From the NCBI GenBank assembly GCA_028277225.1, contig JANQHB010000005.1, positions 1 to 50,000 of the forward strand: a stretch of 50,000 nucleotides of DNA, given 5' to 3'. This DNA comes from Chlorobium sp. (GTDB lineage Bacteria > Bacteroidota > Chlorobiia > Chlorobiales > Chlorobiaceae). Shown here piece after piece: positions 16,592 through 25,640 of this stretch. The notes under the pieces were generated by a model. The model ran no database searches. It saw only the letters and a program-made list of their open reading frames with translations, and was not told where the DNA came from. Each line of letters begins with the position of its first letter. Positions within the stretch are counted from its first letter, which is position 1. Both the position numbers and the translations under genes were made by a program.

Positions 16592-19045
16592 ATGTTCAGT
16601 CTCAAGGAATACCGGGAGCCGACAACACGGCTTCCTGACTACCTGCCCTGGGCAGCGCTGGTTGCACCCGGTGTTGTCCTCCAGAAAGATATCTGCTTGC
16701 AGAGAACCGTGGCGTTTCGCGGTCCTGATCTGGCAAGCTCGTCGGAATCGGAACTCTCTTCTGCCGTGGCACGGCTCAATAACGCACTCAAACGGCTTGG
16801 CAGCGGTTGGGCTGTTTTCGTTGAAGCCCAGCGTTTTACCAGAACGGACTATCCTGAAGCGATCTGGTCGCATCCGGCTGCCTCGTTGGTTGATCTTGAA
16901 CGTCGGGAGCAGTTCCGGGAAGTCGGAACACACTATGAGTCCGGCTACTATCTCACCTTCGTGTGGAGAATGCCGGGGCAGCAGTCAAAACAAATGCAAA
17001 AGGTGCTCTATGATGATCCGGCAATCAGGGACAGCGCGGCTGAAAACAGTCGGGATCTGGAATTCTTTTTGAGAGCAGTCCAGGAAATCACCGATATCCT
17101 GCAGAGCGTGTTTGTTGATGTTGTCGAGTTGAATGATGGCGAGACACTGACCTACCTGCACAGTACCATTTCATCAAACCGGCATGCGGTGAAGGCCCCT
17201 GACACACCGATGTTTCTCGATGCGCTGCTGCCGGACCAGGCATTGACCAGCGGTGATATCCCCATGCTTGGTGAAAACTTTATCCCGACCTGTACCTTCA
17301 CCGGTTTTCCCTCGACATCCCTGCCCGGTATGCTCGATGCATTGAACCATCTGGAAATCGAGTACCGCTGGGTTTGCCGCTATATCGCCATGGACAGGGA
17401 CGAGGCAAAGAAAGAGCTTGAAAAGTACCGGAAACGGTGGTGGCAGAAACGGAAGTCCGTATTGACGATGCTGAAGGAGGAGGCAGCCAGGCAGGAATCT
17501 GCCCTTCTTGACAGTGATGCCGCCAACAAGGCCGCCGATGCCGACGCAGCCTTGCAGGAGCTTGGGGACGATCTTGTTGCCTATGGTTATCTCACCTGCA
17601 CGGTGACCGTCAGTCATCCCGATCTCGAAGAAGCCATGCGGCGGATGCGGCGGGTCAAGCAGGTGATCCAGAGCAAGGGGTTTGTGGTCAAGGATGAAAC
17701 CCTCAACAGCCATGATGCCTGGCTGGGGAGTCTGCCCGGTCACGTCTATGCGAATGTCCGCCGTCCGATCATCAATACCCTGAATCTCGCCCACATGATG
17801 CCGCTTTCTGCTATCTGGGCAGGAGATGAGGAAAACCTGTATCTCAAGGAGGTGAGCGGTTGCGGAGCACCGCACATGGTTTGCTCGACCACCGGTTCGA
17901 CTCCGTTCCGGCTGAACCTGCATGTCGGGGATGTCGGTCATACCCTGATCGTTGGGCCGACCGGGGCAGGGAAATCCACCCTGCTTGCCATGCTGGAACT
18001 GCAGTGGCTCAAGTATCCCGGTGCGCGTGTAGTGATCTTCGACAAGGATCGTTCATCGAGGGCGGCTACCCTCGCAACAGGCGGGAACTACTATGAACCG
18101 GGTGGAGAAAAAGCTCCACTTGCTTTCCAGCCGCTTGCCGGTATCGAGAGCATGGCCGAGCGTATCTGGGCTGCTGGATTTATCCTCCTGCTCCTGCAGG
18201 AGCAGGGAGTATCCGGTATCCCGGCATTGAAAAAGGAAATTGACAAGGCGCTGGAAAACCTGTCCTCCAGCGACCGAAGCCACCGGACACTGACCGTGTT
18301 CCGTGATCTGGTGCAGTCACGGGAGATCCGCGATGCCCTGCACCCCTATGTGATACAGGGAAGTTATGGCCAGTTGTTCGATGCCGATCATGAAACGCTG
18401 CAAACCGGGTTCTGGCAGATGATCGAGATGGGACCGCTCATGTCGATGCCGAAAGATGCCATCATCCCGGCGCTGTATTATCTCTTTCACCGTGTTGAAC
18501 AGCTCTTTGACGGGAGTCCCACAATGCTGGTACTGGACGAGGCGTGGCTGTTCCTGAAACATCCCGTTTTCATGAACCAGCTGCAGAACTGGTTGAAAAC
18601 GCTCAGGAAAAAGAATGTTGCAGTGGTGTTTGCCACGCAGGAAGTTGCCGACGCAGCCGGTTCACCCATCATGGCAACCATTCTTTCCGCCTGTCAAACC
18701 AAAATCTACCTTCCCGATGAGGAAGCCCTTTCGCCGGGCATGGCAAAAGCCTATGAAACATTCGGCCTGTCGGAAACCGAGACCGGTTTGCTTGCCCGTG
18801 CACGGAAGAAACAGGACTACTACTACCGGTCACCAAGAGGCAGAAGATTGTTCAACCTGAACCTCGGCCCGATAGCCCTTACGTTTGCCGGTATGTCGAG
18901 CCCCGACGATCATCGCTTCATGGACAGTCTTGAAGAGGCCTTCAGCCTGGAAGAGTATGCCGCTGAGATGCTTCGCTATCGCGGGCATGACTGGGCGGCG
19001 GAGCTTCTCGGGAAAGCCAAAGATAGTAACAATCTCAAACCATAA
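16592..19045 (+). CDS. trbE: TrbE, VirB4-type conjugation ATPase
   Basis: The largest ATPase of the Trb channel, 817 aa. The N-terminal CagE/TrbE domain (about 1-430) is followed by the RecA-like motor, with Walker A GPTGAGKST (455-463) and Walker B TMLVLDEAWLFL near 643-654. Two further patterns typical of VirB4 proteins follow, VVFATQEVADA and the C-terminal 'DDHRFMDSLEEAF'. Length and motif order are normal and there is no break. It is encoded in the expected place after trbD. Confidence 0.95.
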   Translation: MFSLKEYREPTTRLPDYLPWAALVAPGVVLQKDICLQRTVAFRGPDLASSSESELSSAVARLNNALKRLGSGWAVFVEAQRFTRTDYPEAIWSHPAASLVDLERREQFREVGTHYESGYYLTFVWRMPGQQSKQMQKVLYDDPAIRDSAAENSRDLEFFLRAVQEITDILQSVFVDVVELNDGETLTYLHSTISSNRHAVKAPDTPMFLDALLPDQALTSGDIPMLGENFIPTCTFTGFPSTSLPGMLDALNHLEIEYRWVCRYIAMDRDEAKKELEKYRKRWWQKRKSVLTMLKEEAARQESALLDSDAANKAADADAALQELGDDLVAYGYLTCTVTVSHPDLEEAMRRMRRVKQVIQSKGFVVKDETLNSHDAWLGSLPGHVYANVRRPIINTLNLAHMMPLSAIWAGDEENLYLKEVSGCGAPHMVCSTTGSTPFRLNLHVGDVGHTLIVGPTGAGKSTLLAMLELQWLKYPGARVVIFDKDRSSRAATLATGGNYYEPGGEKAPLAFQPLAGIESMAERIWAAGFILLLLQEQGVSGIPALKKEIDKALENLSSSDRSHRTLTVFRDLVQSREIRDALHPYVIQGSYGQLFDADHETLQTGFWQMIEMGPLMSMPKDAIIPALYYLFHRVEQLFDGSPTMLVLDEAWLFLKHPVFMNQLQNWLKTLRKKNVAVVFATQEVADAAGSPIMATILSACQTKIYLPDEEALSPGMAKAYETFGLSETETGLLARARKKQDYYYRSPRGRRLFNLNLGPIALTFAGMSSPDDHRFMDSLEEAFSLEEYAAEMLRYRGHDWAAELLGKAKDSNNLKP

Positions 19046-19056
19046 CGGAGTCAACG

Positions 19057-19809
19057 ATGAAGATGAAGAAGATGCTTTTGTCAGTTATTGTGCTGGTCCT
19101 TTTCCTCCTGCCGTTGCAGGGAAAAGCGGCGATCAGCGTGATTGACTTCTCGAACCTGAAGCAGAACATCACGACCAGTCTGAACATGGTGAAAAGTGTT
19201 GCGCATCAGGTCACCATGATCAGCAACCAGGTGAAGCAGTACGAAGCAATGCTGCAAAGCCTCAAGAGCTTTGACAGCCAGACATACAATCAGTTGCGGA
19301 TACTGCTGCAGGGTAACAATGAAGAACTTGACCAGCTCTTCAGAGAGATTGACGCTATAGGCTATGACATTGCCCAGATAGACAACCAGTTCGATGTGCT
19401 CTTTCCACAGGGCTCCGATTGGAACACGATAGAATTCGGGCGGTATGGGGAATACTACCAGGACTGGAACAAGGAACTCAGCGAGAGCGCGAAAAACGCC
19501 ATGCGCACCCAGAGCATTGTCAACCGCATACAGCAGTACAACAACGAAATGCAGGAGATTCTTTCACGCTCGATGGGAGCAGAAGGGGAGGTCCGGCAAC
19601 TCCAGGCAAATAACCAGATGCTCGGTGTTGTTGGGAGTCAGCTTGGAGACCTGACCGCAACCCTGGCTGCAAATGGACGGATAACTGCCACAATGGCGGC
19701 AAGAGCGGCGGCTGACAATGATGCCAGCCTTGAACTCAAGCGAAGAGCCTTGGAAGGATATGGCGGTGAGCGTAAGGAATTTGTTCCTGTAAGAACAGGA
19801 ATGCCATAA
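19057..19809 (+). CDS. trbJ: TrbJ, VirB5-like periplasmic conjugation protein
   Basis: A 250-aa secreted protein. The signal peptide covers about residues 1-24 (LSVIVLVLFLLPLQGKAAIS). A long helical region with heptad-like spacing (about 30-215) follows, as in the VirB5/TrbJ family. The C-terminus ends in YGGERKEFVPVRTGMP. That tail is nearly repeated at the end of the next protein, TrbK (YGGERKDFKPVRPEMP), which is not a normal feature of the family. It probably sits at the pilus tip or helps in its assembly. Confidence 0.92.
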   Translation: MKMKKMLLSVIVLVLFLLPLQGKAAISVIDFSNLKQNITTSLNMVKSVAHQVTMISNQVKQYEAMLQSLKSFDSQTYNQLRILLQGNNEELDQLFREIDAIGYDIAQIDNQFDVLFPQGSDWNTIEFGRYGEYYQDWNKELSESAKNAMRTQSIVNRIQQYNNEMQEILSRSMGAEGEVRQLQANNQMLGVVGSQLGDLTATLAANGRITATMAARAAADNDASLELKRRALEGYGGERKEFVPVRTGMP

Positions 19810-19829
19810 AAACAAAAGGGAGAAGCATC

Positions 19830-20024
19830 ATGCAAAACATCAGGAAATATGTCTACCTCGCATTCATCATTTTCGGAGCACTGGCGTCCTTCGGCTGCAC
19901 GGTCAATGTCAATGAGGAAACAAAAAAGGAGAAGGAACAGAAAGAGGAACGGAAAAAGAAAATGCTGGAGGATTATGGAGGGGAACGTAAGGATTTCAAA
20001 CCCGTTAGGCCGGAAATGCCCTAA
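19830..20024 (+). CDS. trbK: TrbK-like entry-exclusion lipoprotein
   Basis: A 64-aa lipoprotein precursor. A hydrophobic signal (about 7-20) leads to the lipobox LASFGC with C23 as lipidation site. A charged helix rich in Lys/Glu (about 32-48) follows, then the tail YGGERKDFKPVRPEMP, shared with TrbJ. In IncP plasmids TrbK is a small lipoprotein that blocks entry of a second copy of the same plasmid. Position between trbJ and trbL, size and lipobox all fit, though sequence identity to known TrbK cannot be judged by eye. A GGGAGAAGCATC ribosome site is present. Confidence 0.8.
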   Translation: MQNIRKYVYLAFIIFGALASFGCTVNVNEETKKEKEQKEERKKKMLEDYGGERKDFKPVRPEMP

Positions 20025-20037
20025 CCAGTCATAAGAC

Positions 20038-21132
20038 ATGAACACCCAGATATTAAACAATACGCTGGATGCTTTCCTGACAGCTTTTAATGCAGGCTGG
20101 GGGAATCTCCAACCTGCCATTAACTGGCTCATCGGCATCATGCTTGGCATTGAGCTGGTGCTGGTGGGGCTTTGGTGGGCGTTGGGCGGCGGTGATCAGC
20201 TGGTCAATGTCATGAAAAAGCTGCTCTATCTCGGCTTCTGGATGTGGGTTGTGACCAATTTTCCGACCCTGGCCAAGAACTTCGCGTTTTCCCTTGCCGA
20301 GGCGGGAGAAATAGCCGGAGGGAGGCCAGCATCACATAACATTTTACTCGATCCTTCCGGCATTATCAATATCGGTCTTGATGTCACGGCTCCCTTGGCC
20401 AAGGCTATCGGAGAACAGGGCTGGGATATTGCCGATGGTCTGGCATACGCGATCATGTGGCTGCTCTCTATTCTTGCCTTTGTCATCATCGCATGGCAGA
20501 TCTTCTACTGTGTTCTGGAGTTTTACCTGATTCTCGCACTTGTCGGCATTCTTTTGCCGTTCGGGTTTTTCGAACCAACCAAATTCCTTGCGGAAAAATC
20601 CATAGGGGCGGTGATTGCTTCCGGCGTCAAGCTGATGGTTCTCAGCTTCATCGTGGCAGTCAGTACGACCATTCTGAGCGGTATAACTGTTCCTGATGAT
20701 ATACCGAGCCTGGAGGCAGGTATCACGCTGGTCATGATAAGCGGGGCGATTGCTTTCTTGGCATGGAATGCGCCGGGTGTTGCCGGTGGTCTGCTTGCCG
20801 GTAGTCCCAGCCTGTCGGCCGCCACCGGTGCGCAGAATGCCGTAGCCGGGACGCTTGTCGGCGGTCTGACGGTGGCAGGTGGTGTGGCTGCTACACGGGC
20901 AGCAGCCGGAAAGGTAGCCCAGATTGCCAGGGGAGGAGCAGGAAAGCTTACTGGCAACAAGGCAGGCGGTAGCGTCTCACCAGCAGGAGGCAGAAACGAA
21001 GGAGCCCACTCATCGGGAGCATCAAAAAGCACCGTGCCAAAGTGGGCTAAAAATGCCTTGCACGCAAGCCGCCATGTCCCGGATGAATCACGGCCGTCCG
21101 GTGGCAGTGCAACGCCAGACATTAAGACATGA
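20038..21132 (+). CDS. trbL: TrbL, VirB6-like polytopic channel protein
   Basis: A 364-aa inner-membrane protein. Several hydrophobic segments lie between residues 15 and 285, including the paired stretch LLSILAFVIIAWQIFYCVLE and the GILLPFGFFEP pattern typical of TrbL/VirB6. The Gly/Ala-rich region at about 245-300 and the polar, Ser/Lys-rich C-terminal 65 residues (cytoplasmic tail) are also usual for TrbL. It forms part of the translocation channel. Coding continues to the stop at 21130-21132 without any break. Confidence 0.92.
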   Translation: MNTQILNNTLDAFLTAFNAGWGNLQPAINWLIGIMLGIELVLVGLWWALGGGDQLVNVMKKLLYLGFWMWVVTNFPTLAKNFAFSLAEAGEIAGGRPASHNILLDPSGIINIGLDVTAPLAKAIGEQGWDIADGLAYAIMWLLSILAFVIIAWQIFYCVLEFYLILALVGILLPFGFFEPTKFLAEKSIGAVIASGVKLMVLSFIVAVSTTILSGITVPDDIPSLEAGITLVMISGAIAFLAWNAPGVAGGLLAGSPSLSAATGAQNAVAGTLVGGLTVAGGVAATRAAAGKVAQIARGGAGKLTGNKAGGSVSPAGGRNEGAHSSGASKSTVPKWAKNALHASRHVPDESRPSGGSATPDIKT

Positions 21133-21159
21133 GTGCATGAAAACATGCTGACACGTAAC

Positions 21160-21184
21160 CATGAAATCATGAAGACATGAAACC
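21160..21184 (+). repeat. CATGAAATCATGA repeat overlapping the trbF start
   Basis: Second copy of the sequence at 7805-7830, again with the gene's ATG inside it. It is preceded by further CATGA-like units at 21128-21146, so the 44-base trbL-trbF gap is almost wholly made of them. Confidence 0.5.
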
Positions 21185-21869
21185 AGCAAGCAAAACATGG
21201 AAACCCGAAGGAACAGCCGATACTCCTTACAGAAAGGCACAAAGAGAGTGGGATGAACGCATGGGCAGTTCGCTTGTGCAGGCAAAGAACTGGCGTCTTG
21301 CAACCTTTGCGGTGCTGCTATTAGTTGCACTGCCCTCGATACTCGGCATGGTCTACCTCGGTGCCCAGCCGAAAGCCGTACCGCACATTGTCGAGGTGAA
21401 CACTGACGGCAGTTCGGTGTATCGTGGTGCTGTCGGTGCCTCATGGAAAGAGTTCAAACCCGGTGATGCCTCGATAAGGTATCATCTCGGGCGGTTTGTG
21501 AACAATACACGAATGGTCTCGTCCGACAAGGCGGTGATCAAGCGGAACTGGCTCGATGCATACAATCTGGTGACTCCAAAGGCGGCCAATACCCTGAACG
21601 CTTACGCAGAAAAGAACGAGCCGTTTCAGAGAGCTGACAGGGAACGGGTCAGCGTAGACATTCTTTCCATGGTTCCCATTTCCGGGGAGAGCTGGCAGAT
21701 CGACTGGAAAGAATCACGATGGGGAAATCATGGAGACGCCCAGGGTGAATCCTGGTGGAGAGGAATTTTCAGGGTTGTCATGCACAAGCCGGAGTCGGAA
21801 GAACAGCTTGCGGCCAATCCCGTCGGGTTGTATATCGACGAATTTCACTGGTCCAAAATACAACGATAA
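21177..21869 (+). CDS. trbF: TrbF, VirB8-like protein
   Basis: A 230-aa bitopic inner-membrane protein. A short cytoplasmic N-terminus with NPYR-like 'TPYRKAQREWDERMG' is followed by one membrane segment (about 40-60, FAVLLLVALPSILGMVYLG). The periplasmic VirB8/TrbF domain follows, with 'WLDAYNLVTPKAANTLNAY' and the closing 'NPVGLYIDEFHWSK', which is strongly characteristic of TrbF. It nucleates assembly of the Trb complex. The stop is immediately followed by the trbG start. Confidence 0.95.
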   Translation: MKPASKTWKPEGTADTPYRKAQREWDERMGSSLVQAKNWRLATFAVLLLVALPSILGMVYLGAQPKAVPHIVEVNTDGSSVYRGAVGASWKEFKPGDASIRYHLGRFVNNTRMVSSDKAVIKRNWLDAYNLVTPKAANTLNAYAEKNEPFQRADRERVSVDILSMVPISGESWQIDWKESRWGNHGDAQGESWWRGIFRVVMHKPESEEQLAANPVGLYIDEFHWSKIQR

Positions 21870-22820
21870 ATGATCATGGTACACAAAAAGACCCTGCTAA
21901 CTTTTCTTGCTGTTACTGCAGCACTGCAACTCGGCGGATGTGCTGCTACAGGAGCGCAGCAAGCCTGGGTTCATGCAAACAAGATTCCTGAGCCCCGTGG
22001 AACGAAACTGGTTCAGCCGGAGCCAACCCTTTTTGTTGGCAACCAGAAAAAAGCCTTTTCCAAGGACACCGAGGAAGTGGTTAAACCCGGAAAACCATGG
22101 GCTGTGATTGACGAGGCGAACAAAACCTCAGCGCAGAATCCGGACAGTTTCGGGTACTTCAACGCCATCATGACCTATGACTTTACGCCCGGGTATCTCT
22201 ATCAGGTTTATACTGCTCCCCTGAAGATTACCGATATCCAGTTGCAGCCGGGTGAGACCATCGAGGGGAAACCGGCGTGCGGTGACACCGTCAGGTGGAT
22301 TCTTGGTGTCGGCAAAAGCCGGAAAGACGCCACAGTGCAGCAGCATATCTACATCAAACCGACCAAACCCGGTCTGCATACCACACTGATTGTCACCACC
22401 AACCGGCGGACCTACCATATAGAGTTGCACAGTTACAAGGAAACCTTCATGGCGGCGGTTAACTGGCACTATCCGCATGATGAAATGCAGCTTGCCATGG
22501 CAGAGGAAAAAACGGTTGTCTCTCACGTCGATATCAACAAGCTCAATTTCGGTTATGACGTTGACGTGAAAAAGGGTTCACGACCGGTCTGGATGCCGGT
22601 GAAGGTTTTTGACGATGGTCGCAAGACATTTATCCAGTTCCCGGCAGAGATGCTGGTTCGTGAAGCACCGGCACTCTTTGTGCTATCCCGCAAAGGGAAA
22701 ACACAACTTGTGAATTACCGGGTGAAGGACAGGTTCTATGTTGTCGATCGTCTGTTCGAGCGTGCCGAACTGCGTCTTGGTGAAAAGAGTCAGAACATTG
22801 TGCGTATTGCACGAAGATAA
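21870..22820 (+). CDS. trbG: TrbG, VirB9-like outer-membrane complex protein
   Basis: A 316-aa exported protein. The signal ends in a lipobox-like LGGCAATG, so the mature protein may be a lipoprotein anchored at C24, which would fit an outer-membrane location. The VirB9/TrbG fold is recognised from 'AIMTYDFTPGYLYQVYTAPLKITDIQLQPGE' (in parts), 'KPTKPGLHTTLIVTTNRRTYHIEL', 'NFGYDV' and 'PVKVFDDGRKTFIQFP'. It pairs with TrbI to form the outer-membrane core of the conjugation channel. The start may be ATG 21870 or 21876. Confidence 0.95.
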   Translation: MIMVHKKTLLTFLAVTAALQLGGCAATGAQQAWVHANKIPEPRGTKLVQPEPTLFVGNQKKAFSKDTEEVVKPGKPWAVIDEANKTSAQNPDSFGYFNAIMTYDFTPGYLYQVYTAPLKITDIQLQPGETIEGKPACGDTVRWILGVGKSRKDATVQQHIYIKPTKPGLHTTLIVTTNRRTYHIELHSYKETFMAAVNWHYPHDEMQLAMAEEKTVVSHVDINKLNFGYDVDVKKGSRPVWMPVKVFDDGRKTFIQFPAEMLVREAPALFVLSRKGKTQLVNYRVKDRFYVVDRLFERAELRLGEKSQNIVRIARR

Positions 22821-22838
22821 ACCAGGAATGAAGACGTT

Positions 22839-24110
22839 ATGGAAAAGCATGAAAAGCAGGAAGCGCCCGATCCGCATGCCTCCAAGATCGATCCTAACGA
22901 TCCTCGGCTCAGGTTGAAAAAGCCTCTCGGACGTTCGCTGAAAAAGGGGCCGGTTATTCTTATCCTTTCATTGATTCTCGGTGTGGTGCTGATTGCGGTC
23001 TCTGTTGCCCTCTGGCCTCTGGACAAACGAGGAGGACAGGAGGAAGAGGAGACATCTCCACCACCCCAATCCTATACCATTCCCAATGTGATCAGGGAAG
23101 GTCCGGACAATGATGATCCGGTCTCCGTCCTGGCTGACGATATTACAGCCCCGTTGCCGGACAGTATCCCCCGGCTTGGCCAGCCCTTGCCGGGTGATCT
23201 CGGTGAAGCGATGGTGAACAATAACAGGGGAAACTATTATACCTCCAGGCAGCAGGATCCTGAACAGCAGGCCTATGCGGCAGCCCTTGTATCAGCTCCC
23301 TTTTTTCAGGGTTCAGAAACAGGGCAGATGAAAACCTCGGGCCTGACTAGCAACGGCATGCTTGCGGCATATACCGAAAAACCTGCCGATGCTCCTGGAT
23401 TAATAAGGAGCGCAGAAGCGGGATTGCTGGGACAGCAAGACCAGAACAAGCAGCAGCGGAAGAATGAATTCCTCTCCGGAAAGGGAAGGGGTAAAAGCGC
23501 ATACCTTTCCGGTGGTATGCTGCAGCCCAAAACACCCTATGAGGTAAAGGCCGGAACAATCATACCGGTAACGCTGATTACCGGGATCAACTCTGACCTG
23601 CCAGGTACGATTATCGGTCAGGTTCGTGAACATGTCTATGATACCGTAACCGGCGATTATCTCCTCATTCCACAGGGCTCCAGACTGCTGGCCTCATACG
23701 ACAGCATGGTTTCCTATGGTCAGAAGCGGGTGCTGGTCTGCTGGAATCGTTTGATCAGACCGGATGGCAGTTCCATAGACCTCGAATGTATGTCCGGAGT
23801 TGATCTCGAAGGGTACGGGGGATTCAAAGACAAGGTCGATAACCATTTTGATCGCCTTGTAGGCGGGGCCTTGCTTTCTTCACTGCTTTCTGTCGGGGCG
23901 ACCACATCTCAGGGGACATGGGATAACGAGGATGGCATGAGTACTGCCCAGATGTTTGCGAGCAATGTCGGTTCGGAAATCAGCAGCACAGGGCAACAGA
24001 TTACCCGAAAAAACCTTGAAATCCAGCCGACTCTGAAAATCCGTCCCGGATATTCCGTGAACGTGCTGGTGAACAAGGATATGGTTATCACCCCATTCTA
24101 TCTGAACTGA
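22839..24110 (+). CDS. trbI: TrbI, VirB10-like channel protein
   Basis: A 423-aa protein that spans the inner membrane once (about 45-68, VILILSLILGVVLIAVSVALW). It has a long periplasmic proline/acid-rich linker and the C-terminal VirB10 beta-barrel domain (about 225-420). The domain shows 'YEVKAGTIIPVTLITGINSDLPG', 'LLIPQGSRLLASYDS' and 'IRPGYSVNVLVNKDMVI', all typical. It bridges inner and outer membranes in the mating channel. It closes the core trb gene set. Confidence 0.95.
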   Translation: MEKHEKQEAPDPHASKIDPNDPRLRLKKPLGRSLKKGPVILILSLILGVVLIAVSVALWPLDKRGGQEEEETSPPPQSYTIPNVIREGPDNDDPVSVLADDITAPLPDSIPRLGQPLPGDLGEAMVNNNRGNYYTSRQQDPEQQAYAAALVSAPFFQGSETGQMKTSGLTSNGMLAAYTEKPADAPGLIRSAEAGLLGQQDQNKQQRKNEFLSGKGRGKSAYLSGGMLQPKTPYEVKAGTIIPVTLITGINSDLPGTIIGQVREHVYDTVTGDYLLIPQGSRLLASYDSMVSYGQKRVLVCWNRLIRPDGSSIDLECMSGVDLEGYGGFKDKVDNHFDRLVGGALLSSLLSVGATTSQGTWDNEDGMSTAQMFASNVGSEISSTGQQITRKNLEIQPTLKIRPGYSVNVLVNKDMVITPFYLN

Positions 24111-24124
24111 AAATCTCGACAATC

Positions 24125-24355
24125 ATGATTGATCTCAATATTCAGCCACTGCAGGAACCGGTCACGAAACGTTTTCGTTTGTCCAAATCTGTTACGGACA
24201 GTTTTGAACTTTATGTGAAGGCAGCGCAGGAAAAAGCTCCGGGTGTGGATGAGTCAACAGTACTGGAAGCGATACTTGAGAAGCAATTCAGGAAGGATCG
24301 AGGTTTCAGAAGTTGGCTGAAAGGGCAAGACGGACAGGGAGAAGTGTCCGCTTGA
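24125..24355 (+). CDS. DUF2274-like small protein after trbI
   Basis: A 76-aa soluble protein beginning 15 bases after trbI. The pattern 'KRFRLSKSVTDSFELYVKAAQ', then 'LEAILEKQFRKDRGFRSWLK', matches the small DUF2274 proteins that commonly end Trb operons. They have a ribbon-helix-helix-like layout. A regulatory role is suspected for the family; the function is not known. It ends the transfer operon. Confidence 0.8.
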   Translation: MIDLNIQPLQEPVTKRFRLSKSVTDSFELYVKAAQEKAPGVDESTVLEAILEKQFRKDRGFRSWLKGQDGQGEVSA

Positions 24356-24450
24356 TGTTTGTCCTGAGAACCGCAGTTTTTTTTGCATGTCTTGAAACAA
24401 GATCAGGGTTTTTATTGTTAAATATGTCAGATTTGGTATAAATTAAGCAA

Positions 24451-24786
24451 ATGATGCGATCGGAAGATAAACCGCTGGTGTGGTTACATGGAGAGATAAA
24501 GACGCCTCCCATGTCATCACATGCAAGAATTGAAGCAGGATATCTCCTGCGGCGGTTGCAGTCTGGAGAGTTTTTGTCAATGCCATGGTCACGACCGATG
24601 CCTTCCATAGGTGCTCGATGCCATGAGTTGCGTATTCATGATGATAACGTTACCTGGCGCATTATCTACAGAATAGATGATGATGCAATCCTGATTCTCG
24701 ACGTCTTCAGGAAAAAAACGCAGCAGACACCTAAGACCGTTATCGATACCTGTAAACGTCGTACTCGCGATTATGATGACTTGTAA
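24451..24786 (+). CDS. higB: HigB/RelE-type toxin (Gp49-like)
   Basis: A 111-aa protein of the phage-derived Gp49/HigB toxin family, RelE superfamily. The patterns 'ARIEAGYLLRRLQSGEF', 'SRPMPSIGARCHELRI', 'WRIIYRIDDDAILILDVFRKKTQ' and 'CKRRTRDYD' give the usual layout of helices followed by a beta sheet. Such toxins cut mRNA on the ribosome. The XRE antitoxin follows 18 bases after its stop, the reversed toxin-first order typical for HigBA. It probably stabilises the ICE. Confidence 0.88.
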   Translation: MMRSEDKPLVWLHGEIKTPPMSSHARIEAGYLLRRLQSGEFLSMPWSRPMPSIGARCHELRIHDDNVTWRIIYRIDDDAILILDVFRKKTQQTPKTVIDTCKRRTRDYDDL

Positions 24787-24804
24787 ACGTGGTTGAAAAC
24801 TATC

Positions 24805-25113
24805 ATGGACAAGAAGAAACAAAAGAAACTGGAAGCAGCAGGCTGGAAAGTTGGCAGTGCAGAAGATTTTCTTGAGCTGAATCAGGCAGAGTCTGATTTT
24901 ATCGCGTTGAAAATAGCCCTCAGTGAGCACCTGAAAACGCGACGTCAATCACTCCGGCTCACTCAGAAAGAGTTTGCCGGTATGATTCATTCCAGCCAGT
25001 CTCGCGTGGCGAAAATGGAAGCAGGAGATCCGGGTGTAACCCTTGATTTGCTGGTTAAATCCCTGCTTACGCTGAAAACACCCAAAGAAGAGATTGAAAA
25101 GATGCTTCCATGA
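24805..25113 (+). CDS. higA: HigA-type XRE antitoxin
   Basis: A 102-aa protein with an N-terminal linker ('AAGWKVGSAEDFLEL', typical of antitoxins paired with Gp49-like toxins). The C-terminal helix-turn-helix (about 45-95) includes RQSLRLTQKEFAGMIHSSQSRVAKMEAG. It should bind the toxin and repress the operon. The ATG at 24805 was preferred to the TTG at 24793. Confidence 0.88.
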   Translation: MDKKKQKKLEAAGWKVGSAEDFLELNQAESDFIALKIALSEHLKTRRQSLRLTQKEFAGMIHSSQSRVAKMEAGDPGVTLDLLVKSLLTLKTPKEEIEKMLP

Positions 25114-25640
25114 TGGTTGCATGACCTTGCCTTGTAAGGTCTCCCACCTGTTTCGACTTTACCCTTTACACATACTCATTGTCGTACATACAACGACGGC
25201 CGTCGTGCCTCTGGCACCACGGTCTTTCTTGTTTACGGGCTCCGGTGGAGCCAGTCATGTTGCCTGAACGCTCGCCTTACTGTTCACTGCGATCTCACTC
25301 CGTTCCCATTCTTCCTCAATTCCGGCAAATGAAGAGAGTATAATCGGCGCTGTCATGCTTTGTGCATAACAGCAAAAAGCCCGCCAGCGCCTGATCGGAT
25401 ATCAGTCATGGCGCCTGCAGCGCAAAGGGGTTTTCCACCTATCCCCGGATGGCGGGGCCACAAAGGTAGTGCAGTTTGCCTGTTTTGTGCAAGGGTCGTT
25501 CTCTTCCGCATTGCATTTGTGCAGATCACTTGTTCCCTTGCGCAAAAAGTTTGCCTGCACGGGGAGTGCCTTTGTCCCTCCGGGGATATGGCTTGAAAAA
25601 AGAGCCATGGTAACTCTCTGCAACGCAAACATTGACTACC
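25114..25640. other. Long non-coding leader before the RadC-like gene
   Basis: About 525 bases without a convincing gene. It contains a small perfect hairpin, GGCTCC-GGT-GGAGCC, at about 25239-25253. The 3' half is the 119-bp repeat described separately. The region is fairly GC-rich and could carry structured RNA or an origin-like element. Confidence 0.45.
25472..25590 (+). repeat. 119-bp dispersed repeat, copy A (upstream of radC-like gene)
   Basis: The stretch beginning CAGTTTGCCTGTTTTGTGC and ending CTCCGGGGATATG recurs with about 80% identity by eye at 38244-38363. Both copies keep paired segments (GTGCAAGGG with CCCTTG-GCA and CGGGG with CCCC), so a folded RNA or a protein-binding site is possible. 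The spacing between blocks is conserved almost to the base. Confidence 0.7.
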
